A stretch of DNA of 64,000 bases from Patiria pectinifera (taxonomy: Eukaryota > Echinodermata > Asteroidea > Valvatida > Asterinidae). The stretch spans positions 3,100,001 to 3,164,000 of the forward strand of contig CM057130.1 in the NCBI GenBank assembly GCA_029964075.1, given 5' to 3'. This document shows, piece by piece, positions 25,401 through 33,097 of this stretch. Below the pieces are notes generated by a model. The model had not been told where the DNA came from. It worked only from the letters and a program-made list of their open reading frames with translations, and did not search any database. Position 1 is the stretch's first letter. Each line of letters begins with the position of its first letter. The position numbers and the translations under genes are program-made.

Positions 25401-27488
25401 GACGCCCATGAAAGCAACATGAAAAACATATACATCACAACCCATAAAAGTATATATTTCGGCAGCCAAATTGCCTAATATTGGTTTTCCCGGCCAATTT
25501 CACCAAGTTGTCATTAAATTTAACGCCTGGCTCATTCGATTTAGATTGAAATTGAAAGATCATGCAGATCGGCATTCGACAATCAAAAAGAATCATTCAA
25601 TTTCACTATCCGAGCATTCTATCGCCTTTTAGCTTCACTCGTCCCTATCAAAGATGCATACATATTAAAAATATCGCGTTGTTCATTCAATTTCGTCTTA
25701 ACCATTAGTAAGGGGTTGATCGGGCATTCATTTTCATTAATGGGCAAACATATTTCACATTTTGTCAAGCATCTTTTAAGACTTCATACGTGTCCGTATT
25801 CCTTAGCTTAAATCGTATTTGATGACTTCAAACCGTAGATAGACTTTCTTTCTTAAAGGGTATGTGCAATGAATTTTTCTCGGAAATTCTTTTTGTGCAA
25901 CTCTGTGAAATGTAAGAAAACTACATATATATTAATTTGACAACATTTTTTGGGCTAATCTTACTGCAAATGTGCAGTTCTTTAAGCATTTAAAAGTTTC
26001 CATGTTTTTCCGGACTAACACTGTTACTGTGATGTCATTTCAGGAAGACACTGTTCAGTTTAGGTTTTTTTCTTTCAAATTATTCATCCTAAATTTGCTA
26101 ATTGAAAACATTTGTGTGGAAAGGGATGGTCATTTGCCTACTGCCATGTACTGACACATCATATATAATCACCAAATAAAAGAAATTTATGACAGCAAAA
26201 TATCCAAAATTCTAGCAACTTTTTTTTGCCGAAATAGCCGTGTAACATTAATCATGCTCGGAATGCCATCACAGGTTTTCTAATGAATATGAAACTTTGC
26301 ATTAGCATAAAAACGGAGAAGGCACCAGAAACATCCCTCAAAATGGAAAATGAAACTTGCAACTAAGGTTAAATGTGACACAAAGATGTATTTTCAAGGT
26401 TTGCATTGAAAACTTTGCATGGGCCCTGTGAGTATGGTATTAAGTGTTCGGTCAGACATACGCAAGAAAGCATTTTAAGAAATAACGCAAGAGAAATGTT
26501 CCCGACGGTACAACCATTTCCAAACATATTACGTGTCCCGATGTCTTGCACGTCAAGAAATCGTCAACGTAAAAAAACCCCTTGATCAAACGTTAAAACA
26601 GGTAGAAAAGATCAACAGTGAAAAAGAAATTATCTTAGTCCCTTTCAATTTGCCGGGAAAACCTATACAATGTCGTGGTTCTCTTCTGCCGCTCGTAAAA
26701 TCGACGCAATAGAATCTTAGTGCCAGTGGTTTTCAAAGTAAATGAAAAGATGTAGGCTAGCTGAATTCAAAACTGAGTTTTGCCCGTCATCGTCGCAGTG
26801 TTGTCCGAGTGCCTTTGAGAAAAAAAAATCACAGACTACTCGGATAGGACGTTTGCTTTATACAGAGGACGTCTTGAATGCCTTTTCACACTAGACAAAT
26901 CTCAGGGCTGACGCGGGGTTGACGCATGTTTGAAAACATGCGGCGTTTCACACTTGAAAATTGTTAACCCCGGGTTCGCCCCGGGTTAAATCTTACCCTG
27001 CTCGTGACCAGGGTTGAGATTTTCAATCCGGGTTCAAACTCTCGCCATGCAGGGTTCAAATCAACAGCAACCGAACGAAATAAGCTTGGTTTGCAAGTGA
27101 GAAACGATGCGGGGGTAACAACAAAATCAAGCACTCAACCCGGGGCGGCAGTGGGTTTGCCCAGGTTGAGTTCAAGCCGGGTTGTGAGGCGCAGTAGTGT
27201 GAAAAGACTCGACTACCGAGCTTTCCAGCGCCGGCTGGCTGGTTTGAATCTGATGTTCAAGCCGAATAAAACACTGTGAATTGAATTGAATTGAATTGAC
27301 TGCAAAAGTTGAAGATATACGGATTAATTGTTCAATTTGTACAAGATAAACATGCGGAAATTTGTCCCCCAAAAATCTCACTCAGTTTCAGACAAAGTCA
27401 GATAAATTCTACCAATTGCAGATCAAAGAATGAATTTACCAAGAAGTAGGGCAGCAACAGCCAATGCCTCGGCGTCCGTCTTGCCCAT
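66..27488 (-). CDS. Secreted multi-MAM-domain protein gene (3'-incomplete, spliced)
   Basis: Gene model assembled by eye from splice sites. It has a leader exon (27,440-27,488), a 30-nt exon (25,019-25,048) and 24 exons between 12,422 and 66 coding eight MAM domains, then runs off the left edge without a stop. Each MAM domain uses three exons of 159 or 162, 269 and 82 nt, with phase-1 borders around the domain, so any number of domains stays in frame. About 1,390 residues are coded inside the window. MAM domains are extracellular adhesion modules; each copy here has the four conserved cysteines, the DDFDWTL block, the CVRFWYHMYG core and the FVGERG/DDISV end. Linkers of the type PTVPL join domains. 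No membrane segment is visible apart from the leader. Sure: the MAM exons. Less sure: the link to the two leader exons across a 12.6-kb intron, which may hide more exons. Confidence 0.7.
1899..2881 (-). CDS. MAM domain 7 (exons 2720-2881, 2202-2470, 1899-1980)
   Basis: A-type domain with the full cysteine set and intact splice sites. Its exon two is the best match for the left half of the hybrid exon at 369-637, at an offset of 1,833 bp. It is the last unrearranged A-type domain in the window. Confidence 0.9.
3233..4660 (-). CDS. MAM domain 6 (exons 4502-4660, 3549-3817, 3233-3314)
   Basis: B-type domain, identical in protein to domain 4. Exon two contains EASIPRATSDKARLDSPKA and the core WSASGNASNKWLDASIDID, with an NAS sequon. 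It is the copy whose exon two most closely matches the right half of the hybrid exon at 369-637, at an offset of 3,180 bp. Confidence 0.9.
5081..6062 (-). CDS. MAM domain 5 (exons 5901-6062, 5383-5651, 5081-5162)
   Basis: A-type domain, protein-identical to domains 3 and 7 as read. All splice sites are conserved. The exon-two end GIEFQ|VSFVGERG shows the phase-0 junction seen in every domain. It lies in the central, most homogeneous part of the array. Confidence 0.9.
6415..7840 (-). CDS. MAM domain 4 (exons 7682-7840, 6731-6999, 6415-6496)
   Basis: B-type domain with exons of 159, 269 and 82 nt and intact splice sites. Its protein sequence is identical to that of domain 6. The first exon carries the LNCDF...LCQF cysteine pair, the second GACVRFWYHMYG, the third the closing HEEKC. 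The final exon ends TGTA|GTACGT, leaving phase 1 for the A-type exon that follows. Confidence 0.9.
8260..9240 (-). CDS. MAM domain 3 (exons 9079-9240, 8561-8829, 8260-8341)
   Basis: A-type domain, in phase with its neighbours. Exon sizes are 162, 269 and 82 nt, with donors GTAAGT, GTAAGG and GTACGT. It has the four cysteines and the same sequons as domain 1. Exon two reads AAIYIAS, like domains 5 and 7 and unlike domain 1. The intron before exon three has a T-run four bases long where sister units have five or six, one of the few markers that separate the units. Confidence 0.9.
9593..11019 (-). CDS. MAM domain 2 (exons 10861-11019, 9909-10177, 9593-9674)
   Basis: A 'B' type domain. Exon one (159 nt) begins ACCCAACCG after TTTGTCAACAG and codes NPTVPLPVLNCDFNSNNLC and DDFDWTLNNG. 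Exon two (269 nt) codes SGFYIYIEASVPRATSDKAR and the shared core, ending GVEYQ. Exon three (82 nt) codes VSFVGERGSGFTSDIAIDD and ends HEEKC. All four MAM cysteines are present. It is the most diverged B copy: it has three residue changes (T to I, I to V, L to F) relative to the other two, which are identical to each other in protein. Confidence 0.9.
11440..12422 (-). CDS. MAM domain 1 (exons 12261-12422, 11743-12011, 11440-11521)
   Basis: First MAM domain of the array, of the 'A' type. Exon one (162 nt) starts after GTTCACAG and codes GRPTVPLMDLKCDFDSYNLC and the DDFDWTLDSGG block, ending at donor GTAAGT. Exon two (269 nt) codes the YIYTEASSP, GACVRFWYHMYGADMG and TGDGQGGLGP core. Exon three (82 nt) codes VSFVGERGNDFKGDMAVDD and ends with the fourth cysteine, DEGQC. 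Cysteines: KC and LC in exon one, AC in exon two, QC in exon three. NNS and NGT sequons are potential N-glycosylation sites. It differs from its sister A-type copies by D instead of Y in the AAI(D/Y)IAS segment. Confidence 0.9.
12704..13078. repeat. 21/22-bp minisatellite, ~18 copies
   Basis: Tandem copies of GCGGATTACTGTTTCGCCCTG, 21 nt with 22- and 23-nt variants that add C or CT before the last TG. The outer copies are the most diverged (TTTTTAGCCCGG at the left, GTATTTCTCCCGG at the right). It starts about 200 bp after the MAM array boundary. A frame of 158 codons runs through it only because 21 is a multiple of three. I see no gene in 12,502-12,703. Confidence 0.95.
13079..14532. other. 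Non-coding intron/intergenic stretch with three TGACGTCA palindromes
   Basis: No supportable coding exon. AT-rich, with a diverged internal repetition: TGACGTCA occurs at 13,184, 13,318 and 13,483, the last two followed by TC(A/T)AACCGGA(G/A)G. A short GGCCGG/CCGGCC-rich patch lies at 13,850-13,945. Confidence 0.6.
14541..15899 (-). mobile_element. hAT-superfamily element with 8-bp target duplication
   Basis: The element starts CAGAGGTGGC and ends GCAACTCTG (imperfect inverted ends), and is flanked by a perfect 8-bp duplication TTCAACAA at 14,533-14,540 and 15,900-15,907. Both ends carry many subterminal CAAGTCA/AAGTCACAAGTCA repeats, and the right end also has CTCGAGTC repeats, which are typical transposase-binding arrays. 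The interior keeps the C-terminal part of a transposase on the minus strand. At 1,359 bp it is too short for a complete autonomous hAT and is probably an internally deleted copy. Confidence 0.88.
15269..15553 (-). pseudogene. hAT transposase C-terminal (dimerisation) domain remnant
   Basis: A 94-codon frame reads ...FPLAMRVMSVPATTSPIETVFSHGGIIMRPHGAKLSD..., then LVYLKCN. This is the hATC dimerisation domain pattern (P-A-T-S-x-x-E-x-V-F-S, then R...LSD...L..LK.N) of hAT and ZBED-like transposases. The BED finger and catalytic region expected upstream are absent from the 1.36-kb element, so it cannot be active alone. The terminal extension after the domain is of unknown meaning. Confidence 0.85.
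15908..16790. other. Non-coding stretch with TAA/TAATGA microsatellite
   Basis: No gene recognised. An AATAATAATGATAATAATAA-type microsatellite lies at about 16,340-16,395. A run of ten Gs is at about 16,760. The right edge approaches the 3' end of the LINE fragment. Confidence 0.5.
16800..17158 (-). pseudogene. LINE reverse transcriptase ORF, C-terminal fragment
   Basis: Minus strand codes LHWLPVKQRISFKILTLIYK and LSPTYLTDLI, then in a shifted frame SDHTRLSLLRSNKRAGDNSF, APRP*NELPVDLRE and FKRSLKTFLF. This is the conserved end of CR1/L2/Jockey-type LINE ORF2. It is dead: a frameshift near 16,970 and a stop where the tryptophan of the P-x-W-N-x-L-P motif should be. It continues the fragment at 19,272-19,850, from which it has been separated by an insertion. 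Confidence 0.85.
17159..19271. mobile_element. hAT-type composite non-autonomous element inserted in the LINE
   Basis: Ends are CAGTGGCGTAGCCACC and the inverted CCTGGCTACGCCACTG, a common hAT MITE terminus. The flanks repeat CACACACA (17,151-17,158 and 19,272-19,279), though the target is itself a CA repeat, so the duplication is weak evidence alone. A second CAGTGGCGTAGCCACG begins at 17,571 inside, so several insertions are nested. The block GGGGCCC(T)TAAG..GGGCCCCGAACCCC occurs three times directly and once inverted. Very long G or C runs mark each sub-element. No intact coding region. Confidence 0.78.
18408..18476. repeat. GCTTCGC/CCTTCGC short tandem repeat
   Basis: About nine 7-8-nt units of (G/C)(C)CTTCGCG alternate in blocks inside the nested hAT-type element. 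A single-unit version (CTTCGCGCTTCGTGC) occurs in the related element at about 42,810-42,825, so the run expanded here. Confidence 0.85.
19272..19850 (-). pseudogene. LINE reverse transcriptase palm/thumb fragment
   Basis: Minus strand codes FHAYADDIQLYSEF, with the YADD catalytic motif of reverse transcriptases, then WMIHNMLQLNQDKTEFFLF, IKNLGVTLDGSLNM and VLCRLDNANSLLFGA. These blocks are typical of CR1/L2-like non-LTR retrotransposons. The 5' part of the ORF (endonuclease, fingers) is absent beyond 19,850, so the copy is 5'-truncated as is usual for LINEs, and the 3' part lies on the far side of the insertion at 17,159-19,271. Confidence 0.88.
19851..20480. other. Non-coding; G/C-run MITE-like patch at 20,200-20,420
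   Basis: No gene recognised. From about 20,205 the sequence is CCCCGGGG followed by C runs and ends with a TTCTGGATCCACCCTG terminus resembling the hAT MITE end family (CAGGGTGGATCCAG when inverted). The left end is not defined. A short inverted pair (AGAAATGTAGAGACATT region, 19,925-19,950) forms a small hairpin. Confidence 0.4.
20490..21110. repeat. Four-copy tandem repeat rich in GCCGCCAT(A/T)TTG
   Basis: CACATTATTT followed by (G/C/A)G(C/A)(T/C)GA recurs at about 20,498, 20,688, 20,869 and 21,017 (spacing 190, 181, 148). Between the anchors lie runs of GGCCGCCATATTGG and GCCGCCATTTTGAAT, in copies one, two and four. The core AANATGGCGGC on the reverse strand is the consensus for the zinc-finger factor YY1. 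Confidence 0.85.
21231..22371. mobile_element. ~1.14-kb TIR element, copy 1
   Basis: Left end AGGTTTTTCCGGACAATTTT and the inverted right end AAATTGTCCGGGAAAACCT form ~30-bp inverted repeats with few mismatches. The interior is AT-rich and has no credible coding region. A related pair of ends delimits a similar-sized element at 25,482-26,664. No clear target duplication, so superfamily unassigned. Confidence 0.6.
22372..22900. other. AT-rich non-coding stretch
   Basis: No coding exon, RNA gene or repeat recognised. Confidence 0.5.
22940..23280 (-). other. Coding-like fragment of unknown origin (possible pseudogene)
   Basis: The minus strand has denser coding character than its surroundings: FPDIGEFISIASCNWEEAK, then LVPRKNPGSCWRQTPHTFHP and MITLVAQEVANLRDIFASRK, with an upstream stretch in another frame (WRDAEEDCRQIVSESL) that would join through a frameshift. 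I do not recognise the family. It may be a decayed transposon or gene fragment. It lies within the proposed long MAM-gene intron but shows no splice sites I would trust. Confidence 0.3.
23281..24070. other. Non-coding stretch
   Basis: No supportable gene. A short inverted segment around TTGGCAGTATT/ACTGCCAACGCC (23,655-23,710) is the only local structure noticed. Confidence 0.45.
24079..24235 (-). promoter_or_regulatory. Possible 5' exon with CAG|GTAAGA donor and ATGGCG-type start region
   Basis: Minus strand begins at AAAAATGGCGCGGC, resembling a YY1/initiator start, and continues through a GC-richer, stop-poor segment (frame starting MSPELPMTAICQSSEQHLA) to GAATCTCAG|GTAAGA, a consensus donor near 24,079. 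It could be a 5' UTR or first coding exon of an unidentified transcript. Nothing downstream was linked to it. Confidence 0.28.
25019..25048 (-). CDS. Putative 30-nt second exon completing the signal peptide
   Basis: A strong polypyrimidine tract (ten T's, then TGTTTCCCAAATAG) precedes 30 nt coding VAFAAGGVIK and a consensus donor G|GTAAGT. Joined in phase to the exon at 27,440 it gives the leader ending ...AALLLVAFAAGGVIK, a plausible signal peptide. Its phase-1 end joins directly to the first MAM exon at 12,422 to give KGRPTVPL. A shorter 15-nt exon using the next AG is also possible and keeps the same phase. Support is splice-signal and phase agreement only. Confidence 0.42.
25138..25411. 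mobile_element. G/C-run MITE with ATGGGCGTCGC ends
   Basis: Inverted ends CATGGGCGTCGCGA and (inverted) CGTGGCGACGCCCATG enclose about 270 bp with long G and C runs and a purine-rich AAAGAGGAAAAA block. No coding content. It sits in the proposed intron 1 of the MAM gene. Confidence 0.6.
25482..26664. mobile_element. ~1.18-kb TIR element, copy 2
   Basis: Ends TGGTTTTCCCGGCCAATTT and the inverted AATTTGCCGGGAAAACCTA match the ends of the element at 21,231-22,371 in position, size and motif (GGTTTTCCCGG). The interior lacks a coding region. Probably the same non-autonomous family. Confidence 0.55.
26882..27206. mobile_element. MITE with TTTTCACACTA ends and AACCCGGG motifs
   Basis: CTTTTCACACTA at the left and its inverse TAGTGTGAAAAG at the right bound about 325 bp that contain repeated AACCCGGGGTT/CCGGGTT motifs in both orientations. 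A 91-codon frame across the right part has no family resemblance and is taken as chance. Target duplication not resolved. Confidence 0.6.
27440..27488 (-). CDS. Putative first coding exon: start of signal peptide
   Basis: On the minus strand a perfect Kozak context (GCCACCATGG) opens a 49-nt reading frame, MGKTDAEALAVAALLL, that ends in a phase-1 donor G|GTAAAT. The residues form a short charged start followed by a hydrophobic run that is cut by the intron. Phase 1 matches the borders of the MAM exons downstream on the same strand. A TATA-like box lies about 65 nt upstream. I infer that this is the 5' end of the MAM gene; it could belong to another secreted-protein gene. RNA data would settle it. 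Confidence 0.5.
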
Positions 27489-27499
27489 GGTGGCTCTCT

Positions 27500-27562
27500 C
27501 TGTTGCCAAAAAAGTCACGACGACTCTGAGCTGAGGCAATCCAAACCGCCCATTATATGGAA
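27500..27562 (-). promoter_or_regulatory. Putative core promoter of the leader exon
   Basis: Reading the minus strand, CCATATAATGGGCGG (TATA-like ATATAAT at 27,558-27,552) lies about 65 nt before the Kozak ATG. A transcription start about 30 nt downstream of the box would leave a 5' UTR of roughly 35-40 nt. Position and spacing support it; no other element was recognised. Confidence 0.4.
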
Positions 27563-27955
27563 TTTCAATCAAACTAGGACCTGTTCATTTGGGTAACTTG
27601 AGCCAGCTGAATCAATGGAAAGTTAGATTAATGATTCTCAAATGATCTGATAAACATTCACAGTTAGTTTATCGAGCAAAATGAATAACCGATCAGTATC
27701 TGCGCCAGCTGTTGCGTCTGAACAATTAAAGCAAGCGTTGCCAAGCGTTACGGCCGACCTGTTTTTTTTTGGGGGGGGGCGGGGGGATTGCGTTTCTTGG
27801 TCTCAATGTAGGCTATAGCTTTTCAAATCGAATGCATCAACACATCTTTTGACTTCCTATTTCCAAGAGAGGATATATTCCCTATGTTCCGTCATGAAAA
27901 CTACACTTCCAAAGTTACGATTTTTTTCTTATGTAACTAAACTGTGGCAGACGCC
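27563..27955. other. Upstream non-coding stretch
   Basis: Lies upstream of the proposed MAM-gene promoter. A run of T then G with GGCGGGGGG is at about 27,760-27,787. No gene seen. Confidence 0.4.
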
Positions 27956-29600
27956 GGATGTTTTTTAGTAGAAGCTGCACAAAGTACTTATAGCGACACG
28001 GTATGACAGTAACTTACAAAATAGCGTTAAAACAATGGTCTCAAATATAAATAGGTATCTTGGCTTTTTATAAAACCTCTCTAGTACTGAGCAGGCACAT
28101 ACAGGCATACTCTGGGACATAACGAGGATAGAAATGGTGAAACGACTTCAACATTGACAGAGATCTTCGAGATGGACCATAAGGATTTATCCACTCCCTC
28201 CAAAAAAGAAGATGAGAAACTTATATTTCTTTTAATCCCAACAATTGAGCGTGTTAGAAAATGAAAGTTCAGCAGACTTTTCTGTTTACAGTTATTAGCT
28301 CTATTCGCTTATTCATTATCCAATATCTTACAGACGATCGATTCTGTCATAAATTGAAAGCATTAAGGTTTTCTTTAATATTTTTTTGATGACACCTGCA
28401 CAAAGTGCTTATAAACAACACGGTATGATTATTGAAAAAAAATAGTGTTAAAAAAATGGTCTCCAAAAAATTGATATTTATCTTGGCTTTTTATAAAACC
28501 TCTCTAGTACTGAGCTGCATACACATGCAGGCCAACGCTGCCAAATAACGAGGTTTGAAAAGGTGAAATGATTTCTCAGTGACATGGATCCTAAAGTCAG
28601 GACTTACCGTAAGAATTGATCCATCCCCTCCAAACAAAAACTTATATTTCCTTTCATCCCAACAATTGGCCATGTTAGAAAATGAAAGTTCACAGTTTTA
28701 AGCTCTATTCCCTTATTTATTATCCAAAAGCTTAAACACGACGATAGGTTCTGTCGTAAATTGAAAGCATTAAGGGTCTTGTTTACTTCCTGTGACAGCT
28801 GCTTCTCCTGGCCAAACTCACCCCATACGAACAACTGAATCGTCACTAATAAATAACCGCATTGGCATGAAATTTGGTTAACTTGACTGATTTTCCTCAA
28901 TTTCAAATTGTATTATTATAGCCGCACTCTGAAAGATCAAATGTCATTTTCCAGATTTCTTGCATTTGTTCATGTTGCTTTAGCATTGTAACTAAGCACG
29001 ACACCCGTTCATGGTACGGTACACGGGTAATGGTTCCTGACTAACATTCCCAAGCCTAGACATTGGAAAAATGGGAGATGGGTAAAAGTCAAGTTGGATA
29101 GAATACAGTTTGGAGAGTGTAGGTGTAGCGTGAATATCCGACTCCATGACATGTGGACTCATTGGTAGTATTGCGCATGCGTAAGTACGAGAAAAAGCTA
29201 TTTTCAGGATCACTTACGGGAGATTGACCTGCCACGTACGAGGGATTAACCAATAATAGCGACAAGGGGTCCGATTTTCATGGGAATCGGATTTTCATAT
29301 GACACCGGTACAGAGCCTATGTGTAACGCCGCTTGTTTTGTAGCCTAACGAATGTATCTTTTTGTCTCATGTTGAGCATCTTACCGGTGTCTTATATTGA
29401 TTTTTTTATGTTGATTCTGTTTTCGTATGAGGACGAAACAAAATCCTATAATGTGTATTACGTGTTTTATACGTTTGCGTTTAACTTTGATACTGAACTG
29501 CACTGCATGTATCTATGACCATTGAAATCAACAGGGGGGGGGGGGCAAAGCACACCAATGAGTTTAGTTACAAAACGAGCCTGTCCTTTGACTTTCTCCA
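27956..29600. repeat. Dispersed repeat family R: two direct copies
   Basis: Copy one is about 27,956-28,375, copy two about 28,376-29,600. Shared anchors are GCACAAAGT(A/G)CTTATA, TTGGCTTTTTATAAAACC, ATCCCAACAATTG and AAATTGAAAGCATTAAGG. Copy two extends further (through AGATGGGTAAAAGTC and CTTTCTCCACTCT) than copy one. No coding region that survives comparison between copies. Confidence 0.8.
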
Positions 29601-30764
29601 CTCTACAGATGAGAATTTATTAGAAAGTGCAAGTTTAGAGTTTTCTCTTGTGTTTAGTGGGGGTGGGTATTAGCCCATACTTTTTTAGCTGCCCCCTAAA
29701 AATATGTAATGGAGAAATACTTTAAAAATCATTTGAGACCGTTAACCCCCGTGAAAATGGCCCTCAAAGTGTCATTTTGAAAATATGGTATGGTACCCCG
29801 ACTCCTTGTGCACAAAGTGTATGTAACTATTTTTTGGCTCCAGACTATTTTCTCCCACACTGGTCTAGCATAGAAATAAGTTAGTAAAATAGAGGAAATA
29901 AAGAAACTTCCCTTATTTTTTGTTTAGTAAATCCTTTTGTGTTGCCTCTTCAGTGTATTTCATGTATGTCATTACAAATTTTAACCATTGCCAATACAAA
30001 TTCTTACATTTAAGAAGAAAAAAAATATTAGGTTTAAAACACATTCCCATGCAGCTTTGTATGCGGAATGCAGTTATAGGTACCGGTAGGTCTACTTATT
30101 TTTGTTTACGTTTCGTTATTATTGATAATAGCACCAGACAAACAAAGAAAAGGTCCATAAAACAAGTTTCAAATTAGGAAGGCAGTCCTATTCTCAGGGA
30201 AAGTGAGTGGAAAAACAGTCACCCAACTATGGACCCAAAAAACAACTTTTTCACAATCATGTTGCAAGAAATGGCCAGTAAAAAGGAACTTAACTTTTCC
30301 ATTTTTTGTTTTAATGTTTGATTGTTGTTTCTAGTAGGCCACTACATATTTTGAAGGGGGCAGAACATTAAAAAGTGAAATAAAAATTTACCTACCCCTA
30401 TGTTTAGTTATATACATGTACACGTTCCATTCTAAATGCTTGCCATGATTGAACAACATTTAAAATTATTCAAATTAAGGCTTAACACCCCCCCCCCAAG
30501 AAAGCTATTTATTAACTGACAAAGTAAAATCTACATCAAGACATGCAATACTTTTTAATATAATGAGTGCACTGGTGCAAGTGGAAGGGTTTTGCATCAG
30601 ATAACATTACACCATATTCTTGCTGACACGTCTACACATGATTATTATTTGACCTGATACGTTTCGGGGTCCCAATGACATTCTTCTATTTGCATTTCAA
30701 TACGCCCCCCTTCACTCTCAAAACGCAAATGTATTCCAATTTATCCAGCGTTGGATAAAAATGA
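29601..30764. other. Non-coding, AT-rich stretch
   Basis: No supportable exon or RNA gene. Short frames here have no recognisable content. Confidence 0.5.
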
Positions 30765-31121
30765 AAGTTTGTGCGTGGCCGATTCGCGTGACATCGCTGA
30801 CTGAAACTGTGTGCCCACGGACCACCTGTCTATAATACGTGTTCCGTGGTGTGAGCGAGCAGTGCAGTGGGTGTTAATACGCATTTTAGATTATCATTAT
30901 GCGCTATGTCACGCCGGTTGTCAGCTTACTGGTCCGCGGTCGCCGGTCGAAGGGTCGTTTCTCAGTGGTCATCATGTGGATCATTCGCGACTATTTAGAT
31001 TTAGATCAATGATAATTTTTTTAGAAACTCAAAATCTCAGTGGGGGGCGACTGGGGGAGACAAGGTTTCATGGGGGGGGGGGGCGGTCAAACCCCCACGC
31101 CCCCCGCTGGCTACGCCACTG
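30765..31121. mobile_element. hAT-type MITE copy, inverted relative to the one at 17.16 kb
   Basis: Matches 17,159-17,515 in reverse: GCCGATTCGCGTGACATCGC, GGTGTTAATACGCATTTTAG, CACGCCGGTTGTCAGC, then the G-run block and terminus GCTGGCTACGCCACTG. The two copies share about 350 bp with moderate divergence. The left border was not resolved. Confidence 0.8.
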
Positions 31122-31361
31122 GTGTTGACATTCTAAGAGGCCTATGTCCAGTTTCCGGACATGGAGGTCTTGACACGTTGATCGTCGCTGACGGAAACCT
31201 CCAAAGTAATGACTATACATACAAATCTTGATTTGACTGGGGCAACTTTCAAAACTTGACGTTGAGGACAAAGCATCGTGTTATCGTCAATATAGATAAA
31301 TTCAACTATTTTATAGGCCTACAACATAGATCTACAGTGCTTACCTTGAATATGTATTAAG

Positions 31362-31500
31362 TTGGGCGCGATCATCATCGTGGCGCGATCGATTGATATA
31401 GCTGCACGATATCGCCCGATGGCTGCATAGCACGAACGATAGACCACCCAATAGTGCAGCGCGATCGGGTGATCGCGCAGATTGACCGATCGCGCCCGAC
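31362..31500. mobile_element. ~140-bp GC-rich palindromic element (GGGCGCGATC ends)
   Basis: Inverted ends TTGGGCGCGATC and GATCGCGCCCGA enclose dense CGATCG/GCGCGATC motifs in an otherwise AT-rich region. The element can fold on itself over most of its length. It is either a small MITE or a fold-back repeat. No coding potential. Confidence 0.6.
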
Positions 31501-31849
31501 AGTTTTGTATAGTTTGTTGGGCCTCTAATGACGGTATCATGCAAACTAGAAACGTACAACCATTTTGAACACACAAGTACCAATTACCAGGCGTTGATGA
31601 AAATATGAAATGTCTATCTTATTTTTTCAAAACTGGTCGTAACACACACTGTAGGTTTAATCCTTGTTTCTGATGATCATTGTCAACGGCAAGAATATAT
31701 ACCATCAATCTTGAAAATAGAAAGGGAAAACAGAAAGGTGTAACTGTTTTTTTCCCCAGTCTTTGTCAGTAAAATGTAATTCCTTGTACAATTATTGAGT
31801 TACAAATGCAGGATAGTATTCATACATGCCATAACCTAGTTACGCATTT

Positions 31850-32672
31850 TGCTCATTTCACTTATTTGTTGCAGATGACGAACAAATTTATATAAAAGCT
31901 GTACTAAGTGGTTATAAACAACACGGTGTGAAAAAAAAGACAGTGTAGTGTTCAAAAAATAGTGTTCTCCAAAAACTGATATGTATCGTGGCTTCAGTGC
32001 CTTAGAGATACTAACATGAATGTTACCAGTGGTATAATAAGGGAGTTTCATCATTATGTATTACCACATGCAGGCATACTCTGGGAAATAACGAGGTTAG
32101 AAATGGTGAAACGACTTCAACATTGACAGAGATCTTCAAGATTGACAAAAAAGGATTAATCTTTCCCCTAAAAAGAGAAGATTTATATTTCTTTTAATCC
32201 TAACAATTGAGCGTGTCATTCAGCAGACTTTTCTGTTTACAGTTATTAGCTCTATTCGCTTATTTATTATCAAAATACCCTCATAGACAATCGATTCTGT
32301 CATAAATTGAAAGCATTAAGGGTCTTGTTTACTTCCTGTGACAGCTGTATTTCCTGGAAAATTTCACCCCATACGAACAACTAAAACAATTCAAAATGCT
32401 TGCGTGCAATTTAGTTAGCTTGGCTGATTTTTCTCAATTTCAAATTTTATTGTTGTACCCGCACTGTGAAAGATCAATTGTCATTTTTCCAGATTTGTTG
32501 CATTTGTTCATGTTGCTATAGCATTGGAGAGCGCCGGTAAAATGCCAATGTGTAAAGCAACGAAGAGATTGTCATTTTTCCCCCTCTTTTTTTGTATTTT
32601 TTTTTTAGTCCCACAATTTGGCCTTGGTGATATGAATGTGGCCTGTTTACGAATAGTATAATAGGGGTGTAA
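31850..32672. repeat. Dispersed repeat family R: third direct copy
   Basis: Carries the same ordered anchors (GTTATAAACAACACGGT, GGCATACTCTGGGA, AAATTGAAAGCATTAAGGG, CCTGTGACAGCTG, TGTTCATGTTGC) as the copies at 27,956-29,600. It ends next to a tiny hAT-like insertion at about 32,673. Confidence 0.78.
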
Positions 32673-32740
32673 TTGGCGCCACCAACGTCAAACTTTTTTG
32701 AGCCCCCCCCCCCCCAAAAAAAAATCCTGGGCGCGCCACT
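32673..32740. mobile_element. ~70-bp hAT-like mini insertion
   Basis: Right end CCTGGGCGCGCCACT(G) matches the CAGTGGCG... family in inverse. The left end reads TGGCGCCACC. Flanks GGTGTAAT and GGTGTAAA differ by one base, consistent with an 8-bp target duplication. Extremely short. Confidence 0.5.
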
Positions 32741-33097
32741 GGTGTAAAGATGCTGATAAATGTATCTTTGTGTCTCAATGATGGTTCTTTAACCGGAGGT
32801 TTTTTTAAATTGTTTTATGTTGATAATCATGTAAGTCAGGAAGAAGATGGTGTAATGATATCTGATGCCAAACTTTTCCCCCTGCACCAGTGCACTCTTT
32901 ATATTAAGAAGTATTTCATGTCTTGATGTTCATTTCACTTCGTCAATTAATAGATTTTGGTGCGCCTTAATTTGAATAATATAAAGTGGTTCATGTATAA
33001 GTTAAACAGCTGTTCCATCGCGCGTGGCAAACATTTAGACTGTACGGTGTGTCGAATAACTAAACACAAGAGAAAATTCTCAACTTTCACTTTCTCA

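Noticed and set aside
27004..27279. 91-codon plus-strand frame
   Set aside because: Lies across a MITE with AACCCGGG motifs; no family resemblance.
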